From Flavobacterium sp. (lineage in GTDB: Bacteria > Bacteroidota > Bacteroidia > Flavobacteriales > Flavobacteriaceae), in NCBI RefSeq assembly GCF_027531705.1, contig NZ_JAPZSP010000004.1, forward strand, positions 186,001 through 250,000: a stretch of 64,000 bases of DNA, in the 5' to 3' direction. Of this stretch, positions 22,518 to 31,469 are shown piece after piece. Both the position numbers and the translations under genes were made by a program. Positions within the stretch are counted from its first letter, which is position 1. Each line of letters starts with the position of its first letter. The notes beneath the pieces are model-generated. The model ran no database searches. It saw only the letters and a program-made list of their open reading frames with translations, and was not told where the DNA came from.

Positions 22518-25009
22518 ATTTTGGTTGTATTTCGTTTCACTATTTTAACTACTTCATACCAAATTACTACTATAAAACCTATCCCAATTGATAAACCTAA
22601 TTGTAAACCATCAAGATGCTCAAATTTGAAAAAACGTGTTAATAGCGGCACATATAATAGCAAACCTGTTATAACAATTGTGATAGCAGTAATAATTGGA
22701 ATTAAATTATTTTTATATTGAATTGTTGTAACTATTGAATAATAAAAAGAGCGATTAGATAGGGTTAAAAATATATTAGCCGTTACCAAACAAGTAAAAA
22801 CCATTGTTCTTGTAGTTGCTTCACTATAATTGAAATAAACAGAATATTGATAAACAAATAATGTTCCCAACGTTATCACCAAACCTTGAATAATACTTGT
22901 TGAAAGTTCTTTCCAATTGAAAAAAGTGTCTGTAAAAGGTCTTGGTTTTTGAGACATTGTATTTTTTTCCATAGGTTCGTTTTCATAAACTATAGAGCAA
23001 GTTGGTCCCATTATTAATTCTAAAAAAATAATATGCATTGGCGAGAAAATTGTTGGATAAATCCAGCCCAAAGCCAACGGAATAAAAACGGTTAGAATAA
23101 TCGGAATGTGAATAGAAATAATAAATTGAATCGCTTTTTTGAGATTACTATAAATCTTTCTTCCCATTGCAATAGCGTCAACCATATTAGATAAATCGTC
23201 TTTTACTAAAATTAAAGAAGCGGCTTGTTTGGCAATTTCAGTTCCTTTTTTACCCATTGCAATTCCGATATGTGATGCTTTTAGAGCTGGTCCATCATTT
23301 ACGCCATCGCCTGTCATGGCAACAATTTCGTTGTTTGATTTTAGTGCATTTATGATTCGAAGTTTGGCTTCAGGAAACATTCTTGTAAATAGATTGATTT
23401 CTTGAACTCGTTTTTTTAATTCTTTATCAGAAAGTTGCATTAATTCATCACCCGAAATGCTTTTCTCATATCCAACAAAACCAATTTGTTTAGCGATAGA
23501 AGTTGTGGTTTCGTTGTTGTCGCCTGTTATTATTTTTACTGTGATTCCGGCTTTATAAAAGTGTTGCAAAACAGCAGAAATATTCTTTTTTGGAGGATCA
23601 TAAAACGCCACCAATCCTTTGAAAATAAATGAAAGTTCTTGTTGCGTTTTGGGATAATTTGTTCCTTCAAAATTGGATTCGGCTACCGCTAAAATTCTGT
23701 ATCCTTCTGAAGCTAATTCATTTGCAGCGACGTTAATCTTTTTTATTTCAGTTTCAGATAATTTAGAAATTGCTAAAATTGCTTCATTTCCACCTTTGGC
23801 TGCTATAATTCGATTTCCAGATTTGTTTTCGAAAACATGTGTCATCATTGGTGGTTTTCCCGATAACGGATATTCATGCACCATTTTGAACTGCGCATGG
23901 TCATTTATAGGGATTTTTTTTGCATACATTTCATGCAGGGCAATTTCCATTGGATCAAACGGAATAACCTCGCTGGCAAACATTGAAGTTGTGAGTACTT
24001 GTTTTTCAACATCCGACAAATCACTTTCTAAACTAGTAATTTTATTAGATTCTAGTGTGAAAATTTTGGCCAAACTCATTTGATTTTCAGTAATTGTTCC
24101 TGTTTTATCAATGCAAATAACCGTTGCGCTTCCTAATGTTTCAACGGTTTTCATTTGTTTTACGATGATTCCTTTTTGCATCATTCGCCATGCACCAAGT
24201 GCCATGAAAGTGGTAAATGAAATCGGAATTTCTTCGGGTAAAATACTCATTGCCAATGTTAAAGACTTGAGTAAACTATCGAATATATTCAACGAATTAT
24301 AATAATTCAAACCCCAAACTATAAGAAAAACAATTGCACCAGCAATAGCCATTTTTTTTACAAAATTGCCAATCTGAATTTCTAATGGTGTTTTTTCTTC
24401 TTCTATGCTTTCGAGGCTTTTCCCAATTTTGCTTAACTTGGTTTCGCTGCCAATTGCTGTTATTGTTGCAACTGCCAATCCGCTTGCGACCATTGTTCCC
24501 TGAAAAATTACGTCGGTATTTTGTTTTACAACAGCGAAAGATTCTCCAGTAAGAATAGATTCATTAACAGAAAAATCGTTAGCTTGAATAATTGTCGCAT
24601 CCGCAGCGATATAAGTGCCTTCTTCCACAAGTAAGCTATCGCCGACAACCAATTCTTCGGTTTTGATGCTTATTGCTGTGCCATTTCGAATGACTTTACA
24701 ATTGGGTTTTGAAAATTCTTTTAGTTTTTCAATAGCATTTCGGCTTCGGGAGTTTTGATAAGAAGAAAGAAGCGTTATTAGAATTATTGCAGATGCCAAA
24801 AAAATACCATCAGAAGTTTTACCACTAATAAAGTAAATGGTAGAAGCGACTAACAATAAAATAACCATTGGATCAAAAAGAAATTGCTTTATTGTTTTTA
24901 AAAAAACATTCTCTTTTTTATAAACTACACTATTAAAACCATATTTTTTTCTTGAAGCAAGCACTTCACTATCTGTTAAACCTTTACTGTCAAAATTTTT
25001 TACAGACAT
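22514..25009 (-). CDS. Cation-translocating P-type ATPase
   Basis: The 831-residue protein has an N-terminal cation-ATPase segment, the actuator motif LTGES (about 154), the phosphorylation motif ICIDKTGTITEN (Asp about 297), the ATP-binding KGGNEAILAI, the hinge MTGDGVNDGPALKASHIGIA (about 562-581) and six C-terminal helices. The M4 motif is LPEEIPISF and M6 has LELIMGPTCSIVYENEP. It resembles Ca2+ or Mg2+ type P-ATPases, but the ion cannot be stated. It leads the unit with the AI-2E-family and DUF6496 genes. Confidence 0.9.
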   Translation of the reverse strand: MSVKNFDSKGLTDSEVLASRKKYGFNSVVYKKENVFLKTIKQFLFDPMVILLLVASTIYFISGKTSDGIFLASAIILITLLSSYQNSRSRNAIEKLKEFSKPNCKVIRNGTAISIKTEELVVGDSLLVEEGTYIAADATIIQANDFSVNESILTGESFAVVKQNTDVIFQGTMVASGLAVATITAIGSETKLSKIGKSLESIEEEKTPLEIQIGNFVKKMAIAGAIVFLIVWGLNYYNSLNIFDSLLKSLTLAMSILPEEIPISFTTFMALGAWRMMQKGIIVKQMKTVETLGSATVICIDKTGTITENQMSLAKIFTLESNKITSLESDLSDVEKQVLTTSMFASEVIPFDPMEIALHEMYAKKIPINDHAQFKMVHEYPLSGKPPMMTHVFENKSGNRIIAAKGGNEAILAISKLSETEIKKINVAANELASEGYRILAVAESNFEGTNYPKTQQELSFIFKGLVAFYDPPKKNISAVLQHFYKAGITVKIITGDNNETTTSIAKQIGFVGYEKSISGDELMQLSDKELKKRVQEINLFTRMFPEAKLRIINALKSNNEIVAMTGDGVNDGPALKASHIGIAMGKKGTEIAKQAASLILVKDDLSNMVDAIAMGRKIYSNLKKAIQFIISIHIPIILTVFIPLALGWIYPTIFSPMHIIFLELIMGPTCSIVYENEPMEKNTMSQKPRPFTDTFFNWKELSTSIIQGLVITLGTLFVYQYSVYFNYSEATTRTMVFTCLVTANIFLTLSNRSFYYSIVTTIQYKNNLIPIITAITIVITGLLLYVPLLTRFFKFEHLDGLQLGLSIGIGFIVVIWYEVVKIVKRNTTKI

Positions 25010-25040
25010 TTTATACCAATTTATTATCAGAAAGTTATAT

Positions 25041-25048
25041 CAAATTTA
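25041..25048 (-). promoter_or_regulatory. -7 promoter motif of the P-type ATPase gene
   Basis: TAAATTTG on the minus strand matches TAnnTTTG and lies about 32 nt before the start codon at 25009. The neighbouring GATATAAC is not in register with the stress-island architecture. Confidence 0.5.
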
Positions 25049-25059
25049 CGAATAAAAAA

Positions 25060-25494
25060 CTACATTCTATCCATATACCAATTCAATTCTTTTTTCATTT
25101 TTTTATAAAGAAAAATTAATGTGATTGTTTTTTTTAATCTCATAAATGCCGTTTCACTTTTTACAACATAATCAAAAGCTTCATGTTGCATACATTTTAC
25201 AGCGACTTCAATTTTGTCTTGAGAAGAAAGCATAACAACGGGAATATTATCATCAAAATTCTTGATTTCATCTAATGTTTTTAGTCCGTTCATGGCTGTT
25301 TTATCAATTCCATCAAGATGAAAGTCGAGAATTATTACATCGGGCGCTTCTGGTAAGCTTGCAATGCAAAGTTCACCTGTAGCGAAGGTTTTAACATCAA
25401 AATCGGCATTATTCAGAAATTGAATTTCTAGCGATTTTAAGAAAACGGCATCGTCATCTACAAGAAATAGTTTTATTTTTTTTTCGTTTTGCAC
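25060..25494 (-). CDS. Single-domain response regulator
   Basis: This 144-residue receiver has the acidic pair in KLFLVDDDAVFLK, the phospho-acceptor Asp in VIILDFHLDG, VVMLSSQDK with the conserved Ser, and the Lys in YVVKSE. There is no output domain; the C-terminus ends with IFLYKKMKKELNWYMDR. It lies 4 nt downstream of the hybrid kinase gene, so it is probably a phosphorelay partner that receives phosphate from the kinase's HPt domain. Confidence 0.88.
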   Translation of the reverse strand: MQNEKKIKLFLVDDDAVFLKSLEIQFLNNADFDVKTFATGELCIASLPEAPDVIILDFHLDGIDKTAMNGLKTLDEIKNFDDNIPVVMLSSQDKIEVAVKCMQHEAFDYVVKSETAFMRLKKTITLIFLYKKMKKELNWYMDRM

Positions 25495-25498
25495 GCTC

Positions 25499-28033
25499 TT
25501 ATTTATTTAAATCATTAAGTTCAACTTCTAATTCAGTACAGGATTGTGTACACACTTTTTCGAGTTTCAAGATTAGTTCATCCAATTCCTTTGAAAGTTC
25601 TAATGAAAAGGCATATTCTTGAATTTTCTTGGCAGCTTCTGTTATTTCAGGATTGATTCCCATAATAGCAAACGAAGGTATCATCTTGTGAACAGTTGCT
25701 TTTAGTAAATGCCAATCTTTGTCTTTAAAACTTTGTTTCATTGCATCTATTAATGGCGGCGTTTGTTTCAGATAAGCTTTAATCATTTCCGACATTAATT
25801 TCGGATTTGAGTTGGTTAATTTTAATAGATAACTTAAATCAACATACCGTATTTTTTCGATTTTGGTGTTTCCATCAAATTTTTGTTCGATAATAATAAC
25901 TGGTTTTTTTATAAAACCTATAAGCTTACTGTATAACAATCGTTCATCAATAGGTTTAGAAATATAATCATTCATACCTACTTCCTTGCATTTTTCTACG
26001 TCAACCGTTGTAACATCGGCTGTTAGTGCAATTATTGGAATGTCCAACTTCATTTTTTTTCTGATGTAATTTGTTGCTTCAAAACCGTTCATTTCGGGCA
26101 TTTGCAAATCCATCAAAACAATATCAAATGCTTTTTCTTTGAGTTTTTCGATTGCAATTTTTCCGTTAGCGGCTATTTCACATTCAAAACCAAAATCGTC
26201 CAAAAGCGTTTTCATCAGCAATTGGTTAAGTTCCATATCTTCGGCAACTAGTATTTTGGTGTTTTTTACATCGGTATTTAATTCTAAAATTTCGGGTTCA
26301 AGAACTGCTTCAGCATCCGTTTTTTGGAAATTTAAGACAAAGCTAAAAGTAGATCCTTTGTCTACAGTACTTTCAACTTCAATTATTCCGCCTTGTGCTT
26401 CTACCAATTGTTTTACAATAGCGAGTCCCAAACCAGTTCCGCCAAAAAGTCTTGAAGTTCCGCTGGTTGCTTGCTGAAAATTTTCGAAAATCTTTTCTAT
26501 TTTTTTTAATTTTATACCAATTCCAGTATCGGAAATTGAAAATTTTATTGTGACTGATTCTTCATTTTGCGCCATTAAATTTACACTTACAGTAATTGTT
26601 CCTTTGTTGGTAAACTTAACGGCGTTACTAACTAAGTTCAATATTATTTGATGCAAACGCACAGGATCGCCAACTAAGACTTCGGGAATAGTTGCATCGT
26701 AATTAATAATTAGGTTTAGATTTTTTTCTTGAATTTTAGTTTCAAAAAGGTGCAACATTGCTTTTATAGACAAGTTTAGCTTGAAAGCTGTTTTTTCAAA
26801 AGTCATTTTTCCAGCATCTACTTTGGCCAAATCCAAAATGTCGTTTATAAGTACAATTAGTGCATCGCCACTCATTTTTATAGCCATTAAATATTCTTTT
26901 TGTTTGGCAGTAAGATCAGTTTTGAGAACTACTTTGGTAAACCCAATTATGGCGTTCATTGGCGTACGAATTTCGTGACTCATATTAGATAAAAACTGCT
27001 GTTTAGACTTTACGGCCTCTTCTGCATTTTTGGTTGCTTTTTCGGCAGTAATCTTGGCATCTTCGGCAATAGAAGTAGCTAGTTCGGCAAAAATTTTAGC
27101 TTCAGTTAATTCTTTTTCCAGCTGTTTTTGCTCGGTAATATCTCGGGCGACCAAAACAGCACCAATAACTTTACCTTCTTCAGATTTGTAAACTGAACCA
27201 TTAAATAAAACATCGGTTAATTTGTGGTCTTTAATAATAAGCGGAAAATCGGCTATAAAACCTTTAGAAAAAACTTCTTCGTAACTTTCTTTTGCTTTAC
27301 TTGTATTTGTAAAATAATTAATAAAATCTGATCCAATTAATTTTTCCTTTGGCACATCAGTAGCTTCAACTGTTGCTTCATTGACATCTGTAATTATTCC
27401 TTTTGGACTTATGGTAAAAAGCGGATCACGACTAGCTTCTATGAGACTTAACGAATATTGGGAAGCCAACTTGAGCGAATAACTGTAATCTTCTAATTCT
27501 TTATTTTCTATAACTCTTTTTTCTTTTTCGTTGTTTTGAAAAGCTAGTTCTTTATCTGCAATTAGAAGTTCAGCAGCCCTATCATGTTTTTCGCCTGTTT
27601 GAACTTTTAGTTTTTTATTGGCAATAATAAGTTCGGCAGCAACTTTTTTCTGTTTTGTAATATCAATTAGAGACGTAAGTCTATATTTTTGGCTTTCACT
27701 TTTAAGTGTTTGTATTGATGCTAAAAAACACAACTGTTTACCTTTTTTATTATTTAGATGAACTTCAAGATTATTAACTGTTTCTTTTTTTTGAAGTTGT
27801 AAAAGTATTTTATCATGAAATTCCGAAGTGACTAATCCTATTTCTACAGATGTTTTGTCAATTATTTCTTCTTCTGAAAAACCCAAACTGCTTAGAAATG
27901 CATTGTTTGCAAATTTGAATTTAGAAGTTGCTGTTTCAATAACAGACATACCAATAGCGCTGTTTTCAAACATGTCAAAAAACAAATCAGTTGATTCGTC
28001 TTTTTTGTTTATTGAATTTATTGGTGTTTTCAT
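25499..28033 (-). CDS. Hybrid sensor histidine kinase (PAS-PAS-HisKA-HATPase-REC-HPt)
   Basis: The 844-residue cytosolic protein has two PAS domains (about 18-130 and 190-305), coiled linkers, a HisKA site (MSHEIRTPMNAIIGF, His about 352), an ATPase domain with ISDTGIGI and FGGTGLGLAIV, a receiver (LVAEDMELNQ; phospho-Asp in DIVLMDLQMPEMNGFEA, about 640) and a C-terminal HPt (LLKATVHKMIPSFAIMG, His about 785). There is no transmembrane segment. It could feed the adjacent receiver and, by inference, the AraC regulators upstream. It is 10 nt from the AraC gene. Confidence 0.93.
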   Translation of the reverse strand: MKTPINSINKKDESTDLFFDMFENSAIGMSVIETATSKFKFANNAFLSSLGFSEEEIIDKTSVEIGLVTSEFHDKILLQLQKKETVNNLEVHLNNKKGKQLCFLASIQTLKSESQKYRLTSLIDITKQKKVAAELIIANKKLKVQTGEKHDRAAELLIADKELAFQNNEKEKRVIENKELEDYSYSLKLASQYSLSLIEASRDPLFTISPKGIITDVNEATVEATDVPKEKLIGSDFINYFTNTSKAKESYEEVFSKGFIADFPLIIKDHKLTDVLFNGSVYKSEEGKVIGAVLVARDITEQKQLEKELTEAKIFAELATSIAEDAKITAEKATKNAEEAVKSKQQFLSNMSHEIRTPMNAIIGFTKVVLKTDLTAKQKEYLMAIKMSGDALIVLINDILDLAKVDAGKMTFEKTAFKLNLSIKAMLHLFETKIQEKNLNLIINYDATIPEVLVGDPVRLHQIILNLVSNAVKFTNKGTITVSVNLMAQNEESVTIKFSISDTGIGIKLKKIEKIFENFQQATSGTSRLFGGTGLGLAIVKQLVEAQGGIIEVESTVDKGSTFSFVLNFQKTDAEAVLEPEILELNTDVKNTKILVAEDMELNQLLMKTLLDDFGFECEIAANGKIAIEKLKEKAFDIVLMDLQMPEMNGFEATNYIRKKMKLDIPIIALTADVTTVDVEKCKEVGMNDYISKPIDERLLYSKLIGFIKKPVIIIEQKFDGNTKIEKIRYVDLSYLLKLTNSNPKLMSEMIKAYLKQTPPLIDAMKQSFKDKDWHLLKATVHKMIPSFAIMGINPEITEAAKKIQEYAFSLELSKELDELILKLEKVCTQSCTELEVELNDLNK

Positions 28034-28043
28034 TTCTTATTAC

Positions 28044-28613
28044 TTATTGATTGCCTACTTCTTCTATTGGATTTCTTCGTTTATCTTTGAGCTGCTTAAA
28101 ATGTGATGGCGAAAGTCCAGTTACTTTTTTGAACTGGCTAGAAAGATGCGCCACACTACTATAACCCATTTTCCAAGCGATTTCAGTAATATTGAGTTCG
28201 CCATAAATGATTAACTCTTTAATACGTTCAATTTTGTGTGATATGATAAAATGCTCAATAGTAATTCCTTGAACTTCAGAAAACAAATTGGCTAAATAAG
28301 TGTAGTTATGATTTAATTTATCAGCTAAAAAGTCAGAGAAATTTATTTTGATAACTTCTTCTGAATAATGAACCATTTCGATAATAATGTTTTTGATTTT
28401 TTCGATAAGAATGGCTTTTTTGTCATCCATCAATTCCAAGCCAGAAACAAGTAAGCCCTCTTTAAGCATTTGTCTTTTCTCGATAGAAATATTTTCCATG
28501 ATTTCGACCACGCCCAAATCGACCACAATAAAGTGCAGTCCAAGTTTTTTCAATTCTTCTCTAACCGCCAATTTGCAGCGGTTACTGACCATGTATTTGA
28601 TGTAAAGTTTCAA
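28044..28613 (-). CDS. AraC-family regulator with a degenerate HMA-like N-terminal domain (copy 1)
   Basis: The 189-residue protein ends in an AraC double helix-turn-helix (about 90-178: SEVQGITIEHFIISHKIERI; ELNITEIAWKMGYSSVAHLS; FKKVTGLSPSHFKQLK). The N-terminal part (MKLYIKYMVSNRCKLAVREE, then LKKLGLHFIVVDLGVVEI) looks like a heavy-metal-associated ferredoxin-like fold whose first Cys is Ser (MVSxRC). It is paralogous to the gene upstream. Promoter-like copy i lies 27 nt upstream of its start, hinting at autoregulation. It precedes the hybrid kinase by 10 nt. Confidence 0.85.
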   Translation of the reverse strand: MKLYIKYMVSNRCKLAVREELKKLGLHFIVVDLGVVEIMENISIEKRQMLKEGLLVSGLELMDDKKAILIEKIKNIIIEMVHYSEEVIKINFSDFLADKLNHNYTYLANLFSEVQGITIEHFIISHKIERIKELIIYGELNITEIAWKMGYSSVAHLSSQFKKVTGLSPSHFKQLKDKRRNPIEEVGNQ

Positions 28614-28639
28614 GAAAAATCAATTTAACTATTATAAGT

Positions 28640-28701
28640 CAAAGTTGATTCATTAAAATCGAAAACAGTTGTACTATAAAAAAAAGAAGTTGCACAATTC
28701 A
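28640..28701 (-). promoter_or_regulatory. Stress-island promoter, weaker copy i
   Basis: Minus-strand order: TGAATTGT, 17 nt, TAGTACAAC, 19 nt, a 9-mer ending AACTTTG. Both boxes match 6 of 8 and 6 of 9 positions, and the second spacer is one base short. Box A overlaps the stop codon of the upstream AraC paralogue. It is placed before AraC copy 1. Confidence 0.45.
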
Positions 28702-29259
28702 GACATTTTCCAAGGCGATTCGCTTTTTGTCTTTAAGTTGTTTAAAAAAACGAGGTGTTAATCCTGTCACTTTTTTGAATTGTTTAGATAAATGAGCCAC
28801 ACTGCTGTAGTTCATCATGTAAGATATTTGAGTTAGATTTAGTTCGTCATAGAGTAATAATTCTTTGACACGCTCAATTTTGTGTGCAATAATAAAGTGT
28901 TCGATAGTTATTCCTTTTACTTCAGAGAAAACTTTGGAAATATGGGTATAATCTAGTCCTACTTTTTCACTTATATAATCAGAGTAGTTTACTTTGGGTA
29001 ACTCATCGGTATAATGCACCATCTCGATGATAATATTTTTAATTTTTTCTATTAGCACTGCTTTTTTGTCATCCATTAACTCCAAACCAGACTTTAGCAA
29101 AGTTTGATGTAGCTCTTTGCGTTGATTATTGGTTAAATCATCCATAATCTCGACAGAGCCTAATTCTAAAATAATGTAATGAAGTCCTAGTTTTTCTAAC
29201 GCTTCTTTAACCACCATTTTACATCGGAGACTTACCATATATTTAATATAGAGTTTCAT
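28699..29259 (-). CDS. AraC-family regulator with a degenerate HMA-like N-terminal domain (copy 2)
   Basis: This 186-residue paralogue of the downstream gene shares the N-terminal MKLYIKYMVSLRCKMVVKEA, LEKLGLHYIILELGSVEI, SGLELMDDKKA, and the AraC HTH pair (LNLTQISYMMNYSSVAHLSK; FKKVTGLTPRFFKQLKD). The two proteins look more than half identical by eye, so they arose by tandem duplication. Here too the expected first metal Cys is Ser. The gap of 85 nt to copy 1 holds promoter copy i. Confidence 0.85.
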   Translation of the reverse strand: MKLYIKYMVSLRCKMVVKEALEKLGLHYIILELGSVEIMDDLTNNQRKELHQTLLKSGLELMDDKKAVLIEKIKNIIIEMVHYTDELPKVNYSDYISEKVGLDYTHISKVFSEVKGITIEHFIIAHKIERVKELLLYDELNLTQISYMMNYSSVAHLSKQFKKVTGLTPRFFKQLKDKKRIALENV

Positions 29260-29304
29260 TTATAGTCGTCTAATTTTATTAATAAGTAACTAATTTTTGA
29301 ACGT

Positions 29305-29646
29305 CTAATCTTCGTAACCACTTTTTATAATGGTAGAAATCATTTTGAATTGAACATTGGCATTAAAACAATGTTTGGCGTGTGCTGGAATAATAATTCC
29401 TTGACCTAAAGTAAGTTTGTGTGTGTTTTCGTTGATAATGATTTCGGCAGTACCATCAATAATTTGAATATAATTATCGAAAGGAGATGTTTTTTCGGCC
29501 AATTCTTCTCCAGCATCAAAGGAAGAAACAGTGATATTACCCGTTAACTTTTTTAAAATAGTCTTACTTAAAACCGCATTGGGTATATATTGAATGATTT
29601 CAACAATGATATGTGATTTTTCTTTTTCAACTTCTGGAGATGTCAT
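29305..29646 (-). CDS. Cupin-domain protein
   Basis: The 113-residue single-domain protein has a double-stranded beta-helix layout: EKTSPFDNYIQIIDGTAEII (about 47-66), then LTLGQGIIIPAHAKHCFNA (77-95). The second cupin motif retains the G-x5-P-x4-H pattern; the first lacks the usual two His residues, so metal binding may be partial. Cupins of this size often sense small molecules or act as isomerases. It precedes the AraC pair on the same strand by 45 nt. Confidence 0.8.
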   Translation of the reverse strand: MTSPEVEKEKSHIIVEIIQYIPNAVLSKTILKKLTGNITVSSFDAGEELAEKTSPFDNYIQIIDGTAEIIINENTHKLTLGQGIIIPAHAKHCFNANVQFKMISTIIKSGYED

Positions 29647-29860
29647 TTTTGATTGACAAGTTCTTATAATTCAAATTTCGCAATAAGCGATGGCATTGAA
29701 AAAAGGTATGTCTATACAAAGGTGGCGATTAAAGTTGGTTAAACGGTCAACATTTGTTAAAATTATTAAAATCAATTAATTATAATTCAAGAAAGTAAAA
29801 TTTAAATCTACTATTCTTTTATAAAATTAACCTAAAAACTATTTGTTTAACCTGAAAAAA

Positions 29861-29895
29861 TAAAAAAGACCTCACATTTCTGTGAAGTCTTTTTA
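29861..29895 (-). terminator. Intrinsic terminator of tRNA-Asn
   Basis: AAAAGACTTCACA pairs with TGTGAGGTCTTTT around a short loop, flanked by A and T runs on both sides. It lies 9 nt beyond the tRNA 3' end and could stop transcription in both directions. Confidence 0.85.
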
Positions 29896-29903
29896 TTTAG
29901 TTG

Positions 29904-29977
29904 CTCCCCCTCTTGGGCTCGAACCAAGGACCCTCTGATTAACAGTCAGATGCTCTAACCAACTGAGCTAAGGAGGA
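29904..29977 (-). tRNA. tRNA-Asn (GTT)
   Basis: The minus strand folds into a full cloverleaf of 74 nt. The acceptor arm TCCTCCT pairs with AGGGGGA; the D arm is in AGCTCAGTTGGTTAGAGC; anticodon stem TCTGA/TCAGA with loop CTGTTAA gives anticodon GTT; T loop GGTTCGAGCC. The discriminator base is G. CCA is not encoded, which is usual in this phylum. Confidence 0.97.
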
Positions 29978-30002
29978 AGGCGTATTGCCTTTTAAAGCGG
30001 TG

Positions 30003-30033
30003 CAAATATAGTGTGTTTTTTGCTTTTTGCAAA
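30003..30033 (-). promoter_or_regulatory. Promoter of tRNA-Asn
   Basis: On the minus strand TTTG (30030-30033) and TATATTTG (30003-30010) are separated by 19 nt, matching the Bacteroidota -33/-7 consensus. The -7 element is 25 nt before the tRNA 5' end. Confidence 0.75.
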
Positions 30034-30054
30034 TATTTTTTACTTTTTTTTAAA

Positions 30055-31389
30055 TTATTTTGCCAATAACGTTTCTGCAACCCATTGGTAAATGTCTTTT
30101 CCGAAGGTTAATGCCATCAAACTCAGCAAGAAAATCATTCCACCTGTCTGTACATGACCCATTGCTTTTTCGCTCAAAGTTTTTCCAGTTACCATTTCGG
30201 CAATGGTAAATAATGCATGTCCACCATCTAATCCTGGAATAGGAAGCAAGTTCATAAATGCTAATGCAATTGAAAATAATGCTGTGAATCCCCAAACAAA
30301 TTCCCAATCCCATGTTTCTGGCAACATACGTGCTATTCCGATAGGGCTTTTTACTTGTTTGTAGGCGCCTGTTTTAGGTTTTAAAATTAACTTGAACTGT
30401 TTTACATTATAAACCAATAACTGCCATGATTCTTTAGCTGCTGCCGAAACTGCTTCGCCAAATGACAATTTGTTTACAACTTCAAATTCCTTATCTAATG
30501 CTGCCATTTTTGGCATAAACCCTATTTTGCTGTCTTTATTCAATTTAGTTTTGATAACAACTTCTTTCAAATTTCTATCAATTTTAAGTTCGATACTGTC
30601 GTTTGCTCTGTTATTCAATAATGAATTTAATTCGTCAAAATAGTGCACTTTTATTCCATCAACTGCTACAATTTTATCGCCTTTCAGTAAACCTGCTTTT
30701 TTAGCATGTGAATCTGCAGAAATTGAATCAACCGAAAAAGTTGTTCTTGGCGACATAAAGCTTTTGCCTTCCATTCCCAAAATTTTTCCAATGTTTTCAT
30801 CTGTTAATGACATGTCAACTCTTTGACCATCACGTTCAAGCGTAATCTTGTTGCTTAAAAGCACGTCAATAGTTAATCGGTTGAATTTTACATTTACAGG
30901 CTTTCCATCAACTGCTACAATTTTGTCACCATTTTTGAATCCTACACTCTTTCCAACTTCACCAAAAGCCAATCCGTTTTTTTGTACTACTTCGGTAGAT
31001 ATGTATTTTTGTCCAACTGTTGAATATAATGTTGTGAAAATTAATAATGCCAAAAGAATATTTACAATAATTCCTCCTAACATTATAATAAGTCGTTGCC
31101 AGGCTGGTTTAGAACGAAACTCCCAAGGTTGTGGTTCTTGTTTTAGTTGTTCGGTGTCCATACTTTCATCTATCATTCCTGAAAGTTTAACGTAGCCTCC
31201 TAACGGAAGCCATCCAATTCCCCATTCTGTTTCGCCAATTTTCTTTTTGATTATTGAAAAACCAACATCCATAAAAAGGTAAAACTTTTCAACTCTAACT
31301 TTAAAAATCTTTGCGGCTATATAATGACCAAACTCGTGAAGTATTACTAAAACGGATAATATAAATAAAATTTGTGCTAATTGTATCAT
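30055..31389 (-). CDS. rseP: RseP-family site-2 intramembrane zinc protease
   Basis: The 444-residue membrane protein has the zinc motif HEFGH at residues 18-22 in the first helix, one or two PDZ domains in the middle (about 115-290; VGFKNGDKIVAVDGKPVN and AGLLKGDKIVAVDGIKVH), and the second metal site NLLPIPGLDGGHALF near 390. The family cleaves membrane-bound anti-sigma factors and leftover signal peptides. Its neighbours (tRNA, aminopeptidase) are unrelated, so it is probably a single-gene unit. Confidence 0.93.
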   Translation of the reverse strand: MIQLAQILFILSVLVILHEFGHYIAAKIFKVRVEKFYLFMDVGFSIIKKKIGETEWGIGWLPLGGYVKLSGMIDESMDTEQLKQEPQPWEFRSKPAWQRLIIMLGGIIVNILLALLIFTTLYSTVGQKYISTEVVQKNGLAFGEVGKSVGFKNGDKIVAVDGKPVNVKFNRLTIDVLLSNKITLERDGQRVDMSLTDENIGKILGMEGKSFMSPRTTFSVDSISADSHAKKAGLLKGDKIVAVDGIKVHYFDELNSLLNNRANDSIELKIDRNLKEVVIKTKLNKDSKIGFMPKMAALDKEFEVVNKLSFGEAVSAAAKESWQLLVYNVKQFKLILKPKTGAYKQVKSPIGIARMLPETWDWEFVWGFTALFSIALAFMNLLPIPGLDGGHALFTIAEMVTGKTLSEKAMGHVQTGGMIFLLSLMALTFGKDIYQWVAETLLAK

Positions 31390-31423
31390 TTAAAATTTTG
31401 AATAGGTTATTGCTTAAAAAAGC

Positions 31424-31450
31424 AAAAGTAAGGTTTTCGCCTTACTTTTT
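31424..31450 (-). terminator. Intrinsic terminator after the M1 aminopeptidase
   Basis: AAAGTAAGGC pairs with CCTTACTTT around GAAAA; T residues follow on the minus strand. It lies between the peptidase stop at 31470 and rseP. Confidence 0.8.
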
Positions 31451-31469
31451 TACAATTTATGTGCCGAGA

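Noticed and set aside
25030-25060. GATATAAC before the P-type ATPase gene as a further copy of the stress promoter
   Set aside because: The 20-nt downstream position falls on the start codon, and no box A is found 17 nt upstream. The ordinary TAAATTTG fits better.
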